A stretch of 28,720 bases of DNA from Apostichopus parvimensis (Eukaryota > Echinodermata > Holothuroidea > Aspidochirotida > Stichopodidae). Position numbers and translations under genes: made by a program. The stretch lies in NCBI GenBank assembly GCA_000934455.1, contig KN890985.1, positions 18,326 to 47,045 on the forward strand, in the 5' to 3' direction. The notes below the pieces were generated by a model, which did not search any database, was not told the DNA's origin, and was given only the letters and a program-made list of their open reading frames with translations. Shown here in pieces: positions 1 to 10,179 of this stretch (position 1 is its first letter; each line of letters opens with the position of its first letter).

Positions 1-142
1 TTAATGTTGACCCACACCCCTGCTTTGACCCCTTCCTCACGATGTACTCACCTCTCCGGGTTTAATGTTGACCCACACCCCTGCTTTGACCCCAACCTCT
101 ACATAACAGAGAGTAATATATGTGTCCTCATGATGTACTCAC
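1..142 (-). repeat. Two tandem copies of the donor end of exon w32
   Basis: The last about 55 nt of exon w32 together with its GTGAGT donor recur just downstream. The plus-strand word ttaatgttgacccacacccc starts at 1, 62 and 153 (the last is the exon itself). Donor-to-donor distance is 91 bp for the first copy; the copy at the window edge is about 30 bp shorter. The copy at 52-96 has an AG just before it and a GTGAGT just after it, and is open for 15 codons in phase 0-0. The array may continue beyond the left edge. Confidence 0.85.
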
Positions 143-295
143 CTCTCCTGGTTTAATGTTGACCCACACCCCTGCTTTGACCCCTTCCTCTACATAAGAG
201 AGAGTAATATCTGTGTGATTCTGGATGAGGAAGTATGGCATCAAAGTCACAATCTTCGTCAGCGAGAGATTGGATAACCTAATATCCATCCAAAA
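143..295 (-). CDS. VPS13: VPS13 exon w32 (VAB domain repeat)
   Basis: 153 nt, phase 0 in and 0 out, residues about 1596-1646 of the reconstructed segment. It begins FWMDIRLSNLSLTKIVTLMP and continues YFLIQNHTDITLSYVEEG. The pattern LTxIVTxxPxFxIxN is typical of VPS13 VAB (SHR-BD) domains, and the Asn in IQN is the conserved repeat Asn. The acceptor follows tttttctgtctgtcttag; the donor is GAG|GTGAGT. A closer AG (before the IVT codons) would drop the conserved SLTK, so the longer start was chosen. The frame continues beyond the left edge of the window. Confidence 0.88.
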
Positions 296-1226
296 CTAAG
301 ACAGACAGAAAAATCAAAAGGAAAAACGCTGGGATAAGAGACCGAATCTAGACATAATGGCAGGCACATAATCATAAAAGTAACTTATGATAATAACAAT
401 AATAATAATAACTTGACTCAACATCGAGTACCAAAATGTTCAGCTTGCACGATGTAAAGTTGCAACATACCTATGTGCTTGCATCAGCAACAAATTAAAG
501 CCTTCTGGTGGATACTATCTGTTTACGACAAATGTTAAAATTTCCTGGGTTGTCCGCTCTGCATCTTCATGTCATACTAACCATGAAAAACACAGACTTC
601 ATTCAAGAGGTGTTTATTTGAGTTATATGTCTCATGTTTTGCTGAAAATAACCTTTGGGTTTTTATTGAGGAAGGAGAATCTTAAAGCTTAGGCCCTTGA
701 TGCCATAAGGTGCAAACAAACACTGAAAGGAATGATTTTACTTAGGCAGCAAAGTTGAACATGAGTCACTCCACTTTCAAGGTCGACTCAAAAGTCATTA
801 CCACCGACTTTTCCTGACTCAAGTAGAGTCGCTGGCTCAAGGTCCCCATATTTGACCTCTAATAGGAAAAAAACATAATTGACAAACTTCTTGGAGTCAC
901 CTCGCTTCTGAAATTTAATGACTTGAGTCTTGACTTGTTTACAACACTGGTTTAATAGTACATAATAGACTATACTAGAACTCATTAAACTTCAAAGGGA
1001 AATACAGATTAATTTTATCAATCTATTATATTCGATGGCAAAGAATTTATCAAATTTATTGAAGATATGAGACCAGTTTTGCAATAAATTAATAAATTAA
1101 TGACTGTATGAATAAATGACTAAATGAAAAACTAAATGCATGGAAAACATAAATTAAAAAAGAATAAAACAAAAGAATAATGGAATAAGTTATAGATTCT
1201 TTGAGACTCTGGCTTTGATGACCTAC
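296..1226 (-). other. Intron between w31 and w32
   Basis: 931 nt, AT-rich, with a short AAT-type run near 390-410. I see no further exon; the peptide w31 (ending RTYQ) to w32 (starting FWMD) is collinear with the family without a gap. Confidence 0.75.
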
Positions 1227-1337
1227 CTGGTAAGTTCTGTCATGATCTTCATCCCTGCAAATAATCACCCCAGAACTACCCACGGTGTCCAGAGAGAAGG
1301 ACGTGGACCAGACCGAGTCAAAGACTCGTAGTTTAGC
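1227..1337 (-). CDS. VPS13: VPS13 exon w31 (VAB domain)
   Basis: 111 nt, phase 0-0, residues about 1559-1595. It reads AKLRVFDSVWSTSFSLDTVG followed by SSGVIICRDEDHDRTYQ. The SxxFSLDTVGSxGxxxC block is one of the most conserved VPS13 VAB signatures. Acceptor aacag|GCT, donor CAG|GTAGGT. Confidence 0.92.
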
Positions 1338-1720
1338 CTGTTGAAACAAAGATCGGGACAGAGTGATCGCCTTGATTTCATTAGCCTCTTTGCTTCATTC
1401 CTTAAATCACTGTGATTACATTACATCAAATGTCTTGTCACGTGTCCTATATGTTTGGAAGATGTTTAATGGTGAGACATGCATTGACTAATGAATGGTG
1501 AAACACAGCATCGATAGAAAACCTCTTTTGCAAACTTATTCAGTTTTTGTAGCAAAGAGTTGCAAATCATTCTAGAAAGTATCAGCGAGGAATAAAATTT
1601 GAAAACAAAACAGGTTCTAGTCACTCTAATCAGGACATGTTGGATATTTTATTTGTGTCTAATATTAGCTATCTGTATGTCTGTCTGTCTCTATGTCAGT
1701 GTGTTTTATACGGGCGATAC
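1338..1720 (-). other. Intron between w30 and w31
   Basis: 383 nt; nothing recognisable besides a short tgtctgtctg run near 1675-1690. Confidence 0.7.
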
Positions 1721-1804
1721 CTTTCTTCTCTTCGTGCTGGAGAAGTTAAAGAGCACCGGATCTGCCAAGGAATGCGTGCTGAACACCTTACGAGACCTTG
1801 AAGC
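1721..1804 (-). CDS. VPS13: VPS13 exon w30 (VAB domain)
   Basis: 84 nt, phase 0-0, residues about 1531-1558. The peptide has HSLADPVLFNFSSTKRRK, matching the KPVLFxF segment that in VPS13 proteins sits between the YWxVNK and FSLDTVG blocks. It was found by looking for this expected segment between w29 and w31. Acceptor ctctttctcttgcag, donor AAG|GTATCG (moderate). A plus-strand reading frame across the same bases is a shadow. Confidence 0.85.
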
Positions 1805-2701
1805 CTGCAAGAGAAAGAGGTAACATATTTATATAGAACTGAGGAAATAAATTGCCAATATTATTTTATATACAGGGGTTGATCAAGGAGGGAGGAGCCC
1901 AGTGGGCCGGTGCCCCCTTCAACAGGCATTCCTTTATATCATGCACTATTATTTTGGTAATAATATGGTATCTAGGCTGAAATCATTTGACAGCAAACGC
2001 CTTGACTAATCTATATAGGTGATTTGTCACAGGTCTATTCTGCTTCATGGCAACATTTCAAAATGTTTTATTTTTGCTGCAACATCCATTTATTTTATTT
2101 TTATTTTGGAAATGGGATTTGGTGGGATGTTTGCTTCGCTGTTAAAATATATCTTCTGAATTCAAGACTTCATCGCAATGTGATTGGGTTTTTTTTTTCG
2201 AAGAGTATGTGAGGAATATGATTTGCACATATGAAAGGAAGGCAAAAAATACACTTTGGAATCATGATAGTATAAACGAAATATGCAAACAGGCTGTGGT
2301 AGTTAGCTACCAGATTTGCCGGAATAAAAAAATTATAAAAAATGGCAAAACCATTCAGATCTCATCACGAGACAGACATTGGGTATTTGCGTTACCTGAG
2401 CGTAGCATTCACGTAATAAATATAAAAGAGTCATGAGACCTTTAACATGTCTTGTCCTAGTTTGGTCGGGCAGAAGTAATAGACCTAGATAAACCCCTTT
2501 AAAGGCTGATGGTAGACGCAAAGTTAACTTTGATTTGTAATACACCACACACAGGCAAAGAGTTGCCATATAGGTCAACCTTTTGCAGCTCTCTAAGTTT
2601 TTCAAAACAGTTAAAAGCTTATAATTTTTCCTTCTTTCCAGACTATCGCAACCAAAAGTCTGCCTCTTCATAAGGTCATCCTTCAAAGAGAGATCACTCA
2701 C
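1805..2701 (-). other. Intron between w29 and w30
   Basis: 897 nt. Positions about 1872-1930 are a GC-richer patch (gggaggagcccagtgggccg) unlike its surroundings and may be a decayed mobile-element remnant; the rest is plain AT-rich intron. Confidence 0.6.
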
Positions 2702-3007
2702 CCTGATTTCTACGGGCAATTCCGATTTGTTGACGATCCAGTAGGGCGAGTAAAGGAAGATATCCCACGCACCGTCCGTGCTGGTACTGTTTGCGAGTAA
2801 GTTTAAATGTTTCTGGTTATTGCCTGTAGTCTGCATTACCATAGCGATGGTCTCCGTGGCTTTCATCTCTCTGGAGACCATCAATGTTCCCTCCCAATTC
2901 GACGAGAGATACGACTTCACCTGCATGGTCATCGTCTGACCCTGGTTAAGGTCCACTGAGTGGACGTCCATCTTCTCTCCTCTCAGGAGAAATTTGAGAC
3001 CGGTGTC
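2702..3007 (-). CDS. VPS13: VPS13 exon w29 (VAB domain, YWxVNK block)
   Basis: 306 nt, phase 0-0, residues about 1429-1530, the largest exon here. It starts DTGLKFLLRGEKMDVHSVDL; after SSNWEG it ends with the diagnostic SPYWIVNKSELPVEIR. SPYWxxNKxxLPxxxR is a hallmark of the VPS13 adaptor-binding (VAB) domain, whose repeats each carry a conserved Asn (here in VNK) and bind PxP-type adaptor motifs. Donor AGG|GTGAGT is near consensus although the frame runs on into the intron. Acceptor acttctacag|GAC. Confidence 0.92.
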
Positions 3008-3109
3008 CTGTAGAAGTAAAGGAATTTTAATATAAAATATGGAAGTCATATCCTAAATTTGGGGTGGGTGATGACACCAAATTATCGGTCATAACACCTG
3101 ATTATGACC

Positions 3110-3213
3110 CCTGGGTCATAATTTAGAATGCATTTTCCTAGAATCAGTTACAAAGCTGCTTCCTGGGTCATAATTTATAATGCATTTTCCTAGAATCTGT
3201 TACAAAGCTGCGT
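3110..3213 (+). repeat. 52-bp tandem duplication
   Basis: Two near-identical copies of a unit starting cctgggtcataattta, at 3110 and 3162, differing at a few bases and followed by agctac. Intronic, no coding role visible. Confidence 0.85.
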
Positions 3214-3236
3214 AGCTACTAGATAAATAATTTAAA

Positions 3237-3350
3237 ATCTGAGGGCCTTATATCTCAATCCTAACAGGATCTCTTCAGAGGTAGTCTGCTCCAAAGATCC
3301 CGCTAGGAACCAAACGTCAGGCCCTCGCAACTTTTGCGTGATTCTTTTGT
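3237..3350 (-). mobile_element. Dispersed repeat fragment shared with 13.6 kb
   Basis: On the minus strand this carries gagggcctgacgtttggttc and, further on, gaagagatcctgttaggatt. The same words (agatcctgttaggatcgaaa, catcaggccctc) occur on the plus strand at 13615-13660. The shape CTGA-A-GA, short hairpin, GAAAC resembles the 3' ends of some retroelements, including decayed hammerhead-like cores of Penelope-like elements. The assignment to an element class is inference. Confidence 0.5.
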
Positions 3351-3861
3351 CCAAGCGAGAAGAAGACAGGGAATCCAGGGTAGAGGTAATTTCGGATAAA
3401 ACATGGCAGTACGTTAGTTTATTGTTAACTTTTGATGGGCCATTCAAAAGTTGGTTTCATTGCATCCAAATTTTTCAGATAAGAAAAAAAAAGCAGCATT
3501 TCGGGAAGCAAAGAATACAGACTGCAGAGAACATAAAGAAAGTAAAATGGGAGAAAAACATGGAATTCAACCTCAAACTTATGCTTTAAGACATTCTCTC
3601 TTAAAATGTAGATGAGGGGTGAGGGATGAACGAGATGGTTAACTTTACCGATTCATGTGATAAATTTTGATAACGTTTCCCGTAATTCTCTCTTTTCCGG
3701 GAAGGTACAAGAATCTCGGGATTTGTCTCGACAATTCAACGACACTAAACAGGTTTCTACCAAAAGCCTTTTTGGGGGCAATGCAAGCTAGGTTTAACAA
3801 ACATGGGCCTATTATTAGCCACACGATTCTATTACTAAACCTGAAGGAAATAAAGGCTCAC

Positions 3862-3990
3862 CAGGAATGAGTAGACAAGGTCATAGGGCAGGAAATTATG
3901 CAGAGTTATTGGAGGGTGAATGTGCAGAATGTACGTAGGAGCACGGCTCACACTGGAAGGCTTGTCCAATTTTAAGACTTCTCTGGTTAC
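3862..3990 (-). CDS. VPS13: VPS13 exon w28 (VAB domain)
   Basis: 129 nt, phase 0-0, residues about 1386-1428. The peptide contains YILHIHPPITLHNFLPYDLV, the LxPPIxLxNxLPYxLxY signature found in all VPS13 proteins, with the conserved repeat Asn. It was located by searching the w27-w29 gap for this segment. Acceptor: pyrimidine-rich tttctttttctctttttacc then aaaaaaatag|GTA; donor CTG|GTGAGC. Confidence 0.9.
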
Positions 3991-4445
3991 CTATTTTTTT
4001 GGTAAAAAGAGAAAAAGAAAAAATTGTTATAAACTACAACACTATAACTGAAGAAAAGTTTTTGAACTCTGTATTTAATAGCTTTTATAACTAAATTTAC
4101 TTTGTGACCTATAAGAAAGATAATTTCATCAAATATCTTAAATTATTTTTCTATTTTCTAGTAGCCTCATTTACAATAATTTATAACATTTCTTTCCTAC
4201 TGACACGGTTATAGCAAATGAAACATTCTAGAGCTATGATTCAAGGTCTTAACATTTGCACACACTGCCCACAACCAATTTGGCAGCGGCACAGTTTATG
4301 TCCGGCCAAGGAATCCCAGATAGGTAAATACGACCTGCCTGCTTTTATCAATCGGTTACATCGGTACTTTATCAGGTCTAAACATGCCTACTATGTCTTC
4401 ATCAAAATGCCATAAAAGATAAATTTAAGATGATCATAAATTTAC
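3991..4445 (-). other. Intron between w27 and w28
   Basis: 455 nt, AT-rich; nothing recognised. Confidence 0.7.
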
Positions 4446-4557
4446 CCTGAAAAAGAAGGAGAGTGGAGATCCTTCCTTGATTGGAGGACACTGATAGGTC
4501 AGCTCTGCTGGGTCCTGGATCTCGTACCATTTGATTGGCTGGTCGTTCGGTTGAAAC
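4446..4557 (-). CDS. VPS13: VPS13 exon w27 (VAB domain)
   Basis: 112 nt, phase 2 in and 0 out, residues about 1348-1385. It reads FQPNDQPIKWYEIQDPAEL and ends KEGSPLSFFFR. It joins w26 through a shared Gly codon (GG|G). Acceptor cttccag|GTT, donor AGG|GTAAAT. Confidence 0.85.
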
Positions 4558-5221
4558 CTGGAAGGAAAAATGAAGTTAAGAAGCTAATATTTCAGAATGA
4601 AAATACTTTCCAGTGAATCAGATCCAAGGGCTGTAAAGGTTGCTGTTTGATATTAAATGTCGACTTTCTTTTTAGATACTCAGAGCGTCAACCCTGGTTG
4701 TAAATCGACATCAACATTTTGATGGAAGGTTTGACTGGCTGATATTCATGCAAATCATAATGGATGTCCTTTGGACAACCTCAGGAAGATACTTGATGAT
4801 TAATGAATTTATCTCACACTATTCGAGCAACCATCGGAAATTTGTTCTGTACAAGAGATGACCTCATCTGTCGATTGAGATTCGGACGTGCAACATTTCA
4901 TAGGATTTCAATTAAGAAAGCAGTAAAACAAAGAAGTCATTTATGAGAACAGAGAATATTTTTAAGACAAATTGTGAAAAGGTTGATGGAAATCAAGACA
5001 AGTTAAAACTGATGTTAAAAATGTTAAAGAGAGTTGGAAGAAAATGTCCCAGAGATATTTAATACCACTCAGAAGGTCGATATGTCTTGTTAAGTTTGAT
5101 ATCAATCTAGTTTTCTATAACAGCTTCTGTTGCTAAGAAACCTTTGTCATGACGTTGAACAACGGCCTGGTGAAATGAAAGCTATAAAAGTGGAAAAAAA
5201 TCAATTAAAATACCGGCTCAC
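4558..5221 (-). other. Intron between w26 and w27
   Basis: 664 nt; nothing recognised. Confidence 0.7.
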
Positions 5222-5418
5222 CCTCTATCTACAGGGCATGCATAGATACCAGCATGGTAGGCAACCAGGAGAGGTATATCCATTGTCTGTTGAGGTTGTA
5301 CAACACCAATAGAGGTAAACTCATTCTGTTCCTCACCAGGGATGGAGGCCCCCAGGAGGGACTGAAGGTCCAGCTTCTTGTAACTGAGCTCCAATGGAAT
5401 CTGACAATGGTTAGTCAG
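5222..5418 (-). CDS. VPS13: VPS13 exon w26 (VAB domain)
   Basis: 197 nt, phase 0 in and 2 out, residues about 1283-1348. It starts LTNHCQIPLELSYKKLDLQS and contains DIPLLVAYHAGIYACPVD. Two acceptors are possible: cccatcaccag at 5419 or cattgtcag at 5401. The upstream one was chosen because it restores the conserved Asn of this VAB repeat (SPLQLTNH, cf. the family pattern SPxQIxN) and has a better pyrimidine tract; the other removes six residues in frame and could be a real alternative form. Donor AGG|GTGAGC. Confidence 0.85.
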
Positions 5419-5580
5419 CTGGTGATGGGAAAGAACAAAAGAAGAACATGATAGAAAACAATGGCCCTTTGTAAAAGTTAAGTGGTGGGAAAAAAACAAA
5501 AGGAAATGATATTGACAATGCCCCTTTGTAAAAATTAGGTGGAACAATGTGATAACAACAATGTCTAATTTGTAAAAAAA
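5401..5580 (+). repeat. About 57-bp degenerate tandem repeat starting at the w26 acceptor
   Basis: Three units start acaatgg or acaatgc near 5404, 5458 and 5515. Units 2 and 3 share ccctttgtaaaa; units 1 and 2 share ggtgatgggaaa/agtggtgggaaa and acaaaag. Unit 1 overlaps the first 18 coding bases and the acceptor of w26. Confidence 0.5.
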
Positions 5581-6557
5581 ATAGGTATGAAATTAAATTT
5601 GATATGTTACAATATGTTTTTCCTTCAGCATTGTCTTTACCAGGTGAAGATCAAAGGGGAAGGGGAGGTAGGGGTGTATATACTCCCCTGTTCAACCTCA
5701 CAGAAAAGTCCAAAAGTAGTTAACAGAACATCCTTGTGCTTAGGGAATGCTCCCAGACCCCCTACCTGGGGAGTCTGCTTCAACAACCCCAGGGTCACAC
5801 CCTCTCCTTTATAAATTCCTGGATCCGCAGCTGTAAATAGACGCAAGGGTCAGCAGTATTGGTTCCCAAATATTAACCCATGCTCCCAACTGCAAAACTC
5901 ATTTTTATTGCTGAATTGTTCAATGGTATTATTCCTCACTGATTATGTAGTATAGACAATCACCAATGTCATGTTTTGACTTACTTCAGTGGTCAGAACT
6001 TGTGGGGAGCTGCAAAGTTCCAGCAATTATAGTTTGTTGAAATTTGTGGCTTAGACTGACAACCTTTAGAATGAACTAGTTAGCTAGTTTGGCGGAAGAA
6101 GCATGTTCTACAGAGAGTAGAATAATGGTAACATCGCAACTGTTAAGTTTGGATGAAGTTCCTTTTATTTAACAATATCACATCATTTGGAAAAACATTT
6201 CTGGCATTTGGAATACCAGAAGATGTTTTTGTTTGAAACAGTTTGATGGCATCATGTTGATCAAAGGTCTGTTAAGTTCCCAGGTTATGGATGGACATAA
6301 GGTGAATGTCTTTTTTAATATAGTCAATTTTAAAGCGTAAATCAACTTTTAACAGACAACTACATCCATTCTTTGCTGTTTTTATATAAGGTACTACAAA
6401 TAAAACACCAAGCTACCAAAAGAAATATAATAATTTATTCAAACTTTTACACCCAGCAGATTATAGTGTTTTTTTAATTTTTTATATACTTTATATATGC
6501 ATGATGATGATACACAACTTAAAAGGATTAATCTGAAATGTTAATAGCTCCCTCTAC
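5419..6557 (-). other. Intron between w25 and w26
   Basis: About 1.14 kb. Apart from the repeat next to w26 there is a GC-richer block at about 5655-5835 that could be an old mobile-element remnant (no family recognised). The remainder is AT-rich with no coding signal. Confidence 0.6.
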
Positions 6558-6647
6558 CTGCAATGGAGACCTAATTCTGACAGTTTCTTTCCCGTTCGAG
6601 AGAGAAACGTCTCTTATGAGTCCGTACTTCCAGTTGCCATTGAAGAC
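6558..6647 (-). CDS. VPS13: VPS13 exon w25 (entry to VAB domain)
   Basis: 90 nt, phase 0-0, residues about 1253-1282. It reads VFNGNWKYGLIRDVSLSNGK then ETVRIRSPLQ. The NGxKxVxIRSPxQ motif opens a VAB repeat in VPS13 proteins. Acceptor ttcattcag|GTC, donor CAG|GTAGAG. Confidence 0.9.
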
Positions 6648-7527
6648 CTGAATGAAGGGATGAATGAAAAGAAGATGATCCTATAAGCTACAGAGAGAAA
6701 GGATTAGCAACGAAAAGTGATGACAGTGACTAGAATGAAGTGTCAAAGAAATGCTAAGAATATATTGGCTGTTATTGCTAAACATGACTAGCAGAAGAAA
6801 TATCACTCAAAGCAACTCATCAATAGCCATTCCAGATAGTCAACTGAATTTCTTAAAAGAGATTTATTTTTCAATGCCTTTTTTAGTTCTGTTTTAGTCT
6901 TGAACCTAAATCTCAATGTACAAATTTTACAAGTATAGTGACAACATTTCTACTTGTTCAAAAAAAGAGACCTTTCCAAAAAATTACATCCGAACTCACT
7001 CGACACTACTGGACATTTGACTTGCACATAAGTGGACATGAGATTAAAGGACTAATTTCACTGGCAGGTAGGGTGGGGTGGGAGAGGGGTTGGGGGAGAA
7101 GGGATGTTGCTCAAAACTTTTCCAACAATTACACGATTACTGCAGAGGTGACACAGTGTACCTAGCTGCAAAACAAAGCCCTGTTCATTGATCATTATTT
7201 GGAGAGGGTTGGGGAGTTGGGGGGGGGGAGGTGGGGGAGGGGAAGGAAAGAACAGGAGTAAATATGAATCTGAATTATAATTTCCATGTCACTATATTAT
7301 GTATGCAGGTATCGTTCAGGAATTCCCCTAGTCTGGAGGGTAAAGGTCTTGAACTTTCTTCCTGAATCTTGTTTGACAAACTTTTCATTTTAAATATGGA
7401 ATATGCACATTTGTTTCAAAGTTTCAAATATTTTTTTTCTTTTAGGGATCAATACAATGTGGTCAAAAGGAAATAAGTAAGAAATGAATAGGTTATATAA
7501 AATAATGGATCCATATCAAACACTTGC
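6648..7527 (-). other. Intron between w24 and w25 with GC donor and G-rich tracts
   Basis: 880 nt. Its 5' splice site is CAG|GCAAGT, a GC-AG type. It contains two long plus-strand G-rich tracts (7065-7102 and 7201-7248), so the transcript strand is C-rich there. Confidence 0.65.
7201..7248 (+). repeat. G-rich tract
   Basis: A near-continuous run of G with single A or T breaks (more than four G3+ runs), so it could form a G-quadruplex on the non-template strand. Low-complexity intron sequence. Confidence 0.7.
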
Positions 7528-7611
7528 CTGCGATGATGTTGATTTTAGAGGTAACATGGTCAGACTTGGTCTGCTTGGTAGGAAATTCTCGATAGGATGA
7601 AAACCGTCCAA
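7528..7611 (-). CDS. VPS13: VPS13 exon w24
   Basis: 84 nt, phase 0-0, residues about 1225-1252. It reads LDGFHPIENFLPSRPSLTML then PLKSTSSQ and fits the loop before the first VAB repeat. The donor is TCGCAG|GCAAGT, i.e. GC rather than GT; the matching +3 to +6 bases (AAGT) and exon-side CAG are what a functional GC donor usually shows. Acceptor cttctctag|TTG. Confidence 0.78.
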
Positions 7612-8619
7612 CTAGAGAAGGAAGAATATGACACATTCCGAGAGAGAAAATGCGAAAGAATTGGTTAAACATGCGCAGTATAAATGGAAAGCTAGATTGC
7701 CAGCTAGTTAGAGCAAAGACACAAAATGAAAAGAAATCACAGCTTGTTCCTAAGTAACTAGCTGAATGAATTAGCAAAGAAGATGTTGCAATGAATATAT
7801 CTGGACACTTTAGGACTAAATACTGATTATAGCAAGAAAGGAAGTTCATTGCAAAAAAAAAATTTGTGCAGAAGCCATTCTCCTGGAGTAATGTCTACTT
7901 TTGACATAAGCATAGAGTATAGACAAAAGTGCTTTCTAGTTTAATAATATAACATATATAGCATATTTGTGGTATATCCTATAACTTTTATGACAAGGTG
8001 AATGGACAAGTGTTTGTGGGTTAACTCTAGTTTGTACCAATCAATGTGTCTCTAATTTATGAATGCCTGTATAAAGCATCATTCCAGAGATGCAGCGTTA
8101 TATAAACCAATCACTACCAAGGATTTATTTAAATCACCTAGCTTATTGCTATACAAATAATCAGGTTGCTATACTGGATGTATACAGATGAAAAGTAGTT
8201 TCCTACACAGCTACTTTAAACTTATTCAATGAGAGAAAAAACTTCAGTCTTCAAAAATGCTACACAAAATTTCAACGCTAAATTAATCCGCAGATACTTT
8301 ATAATAGATTGAAAACTTCCTTTTAGTCACTGCACATTGCACAATTTGGAGGAGGTAATAACTTAATACTAATTAATTTTCTGAAGACAAAAACAAAGAT
8401 TAATTAACAAAACCTGATTATATATCTTGAGAAGATGAATGAAGGAAAATTTTGCGTAGAGTTTAGTTTATAAAAGTTAGGCGGCGAAGGTATATTGATC
8501 CAGGCGAGATCAGCTTCAGCATGTGAGAAAGTTTTTTTTTTTTATGAAACATGAGCAAAAACCTGTCACAATTGTGCCTGTTTTGAAGTGGACCAATCAA
8601 AATCATGCAGCATTCTCAC
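7612..8619 (-). other. Intron between w23 and w24
   Basis: 1,008 nt, AT-rich; no exon or mobile element recognised. Confidence 0.65.
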
Positions 8620-8752
8620 CTCCAACCTGGCATCCTCCACGATAGCCTCCGAAGACCGATCTCCGGCGTGGTCTGTAGAGTCACCTACGGCCCTGAACGG
8701 ACAACTGGAACAGTACCTGGATCTCCTCACGTTACTGAACAGAGGCTCGATG
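8620..8752 (-). CDS. VPS13: VPS13 exon w23
   Basis: 133 nt, phase 2 in and 0 out, residues about 1180-1224. It starts SIEPLFSNVRRSRYCSSCPF and ends SEAIVEDARLE. Higher GC than the flanks, clean splice sites (ctctctgcag|C and GAG|GTGAGA) and joining phases support it; the sequence itself is not strongly conserved in the family. A plus-strand frame over the same bases is a shadow. Confidence 0.8.
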
Positions 8753-9445
8753 CTGCAGAGAGGTTAGAGAAACAGATTATATACACAGACCTCCATTGTG
8801 CCATTACTGAACAATGACTTGATACTAGAGAGAGTTTACAAAACAATACTAATATTTATAAACAATTAATACTTTATAATTAATTTGTAACAAGTAATTC
8901 TTCATAACAATTAAACAATTAATTAATTAATTAAGAAAAAATTAATTCAAACAATTAATTCTTTATATAAAATAATGTGGCTGACAATCTGAAAATGATG
9001 AAAAAAAATTTCGGGGCATTTGTAGAAATTCTTCACCTATTTGGGATGAATTTTTGACACATTATTTTTTCAGTCTAAGTTCAGGATCACATATGAAAAA
9101 AAAACATTATCTTTGTTGTCAAAAGAAAAATTTACAACAATTAATACATTTCTTTATTAAAAATAATGTGGCTGATAATCTGAAATGACGAAACATTTTC
9201 AGGGCATTTGCAGAAATTTTGTCACCTTATTTGATATGAGTTTTTGACAAAATATTATTTCAGTCTAAGATCAGGATTACATATGGAAAACATTATCTTT
9301 GGTGTAAAAAGAAATATTTAAAACTATTGACATATGACAAAGCTTGATATAGAATGTGAAAGAGGGTATAACATAACACAGTGACTATTATCAATGGGGG
9401 GAGGGGGGTGGGGGTACAGAAATGTGATTTGTAACTCTTCTTTAC
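8753..9445 (-). other. Intron between w22 and w23
   Basis: 693 nt, dominated by an (attaatta)-like stretch (8830-8970) and the 191-bp duplication described separately; a G-run sits at 9397-9415. Confidence 0.7.
8945..9326 (+). repeat. 191-bp tandem duplication
   Basis: Two diverged copies in direct orientation: aataatgtggctgacaatct at 8971 and aataatgtggctgataatct at 9162. Both continue through ggggcatttg/agggcatttg, ttcagtctaag, tcagga and acattatctttg. Roughly 80 percent alike by eye; intronic. Confidence 0.85.
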
Positions 9446-9552
9446 CTCTCGTTCTCTCCCAGAGGTGCGGTCTCTAGTCCTGCTGCATCCATATGATCAT
9501 GTGACCCAGACGGAGATGTGATCAAAGTTATCCCAGAACTGCTAATTTTGTC
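9446..9552 (-). CDS. VPS13: VPS13 exon w22
   Basis: 107 nt, phase 0 in and 2 out, residues about 1145-1180. It starts DKISSSGITLITSPSGSHDH and ends TAPLGENE. Acceptor aattctcacag|GAC, donor GAGAG|GTAAAG. Weakly conserved linker before the VAB; it is supported by splice sites and phase continuity. Confidence 0.75.
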
Positions 9553-10179
9553 CTGTGAGAATTAACAGTATACAAACTCTCTGATTTAAGACTCATGGAA
9601 AATGAGGGGGAAGTTGAGAGCTTGCATGCATTTGCCCAAATCTATCACAAACTCTCTTGACGGAACACTTTTTGAACAATGTACAATGCTATTTCCACAG
9701 AGTACATTTAAATGTGAGTCCTCACTATATATGTAACCTGAAATATAACATTGAGTCCATGCTTCTTTTTTAATTCTATGAGATTTTTGTCTTTCTGATA
9801 TGATAAACGAAGAAGTCACTCACTCAGTTGTTGCCAGATGCAATGTTCGTGAACAATTATGATGATTTATTAGTTTATTTATTTGTTTTATCACAAGAAA
9901 ATTACAATGTGAAAGGAAGTCTTCTATAATGATGCAAAACTCTGCAGCTCCAGATAAGATTTGTAACATTCGACTTTTTACCAATATAACTACACTTTCC
10001 CAAAAGAGAAAAAACCCAGCTTTTGACAGAAGAATTCTCGGCCAAGAAGATAACACTTTTTACTCTATTTACAGTTGTAACATTTCTTTGTACTCAACAG
10101 CCAGTCATTGTTGAACAAAACATGTAAGTATTAAGTATGCATAAAAGTATTACATGTAAGTCGGATTTTAAGAGCGTAC
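9553..10179 (-). other. Intron between w21 and w22
   Basis: 627 nt; nothing recognised. Confidence 0.65.

Larger units (their letters stand above)
3008..3861 (-). other. Intron between w28 and w29
   Basis: 854 nt. Holds a 2 x 52-bp tandem repeat (3110-3213) and a dispersed-repeat fragment (3237-3350), listed separately. No additional exon seen. Confidence 0.7.

Noticed and set aside
1599-1823. Plus-strand open frame of 74 residues with a hydrophobic segment
   Set aside because: Its second half overlaps exon w30 antisense; no promoter or family pattern.
8605-8817. Plus-strand open frame of 70 residues
   Set aside because: Shadow of exon w23, whose minus-strand reading has proper splice sites and phase.
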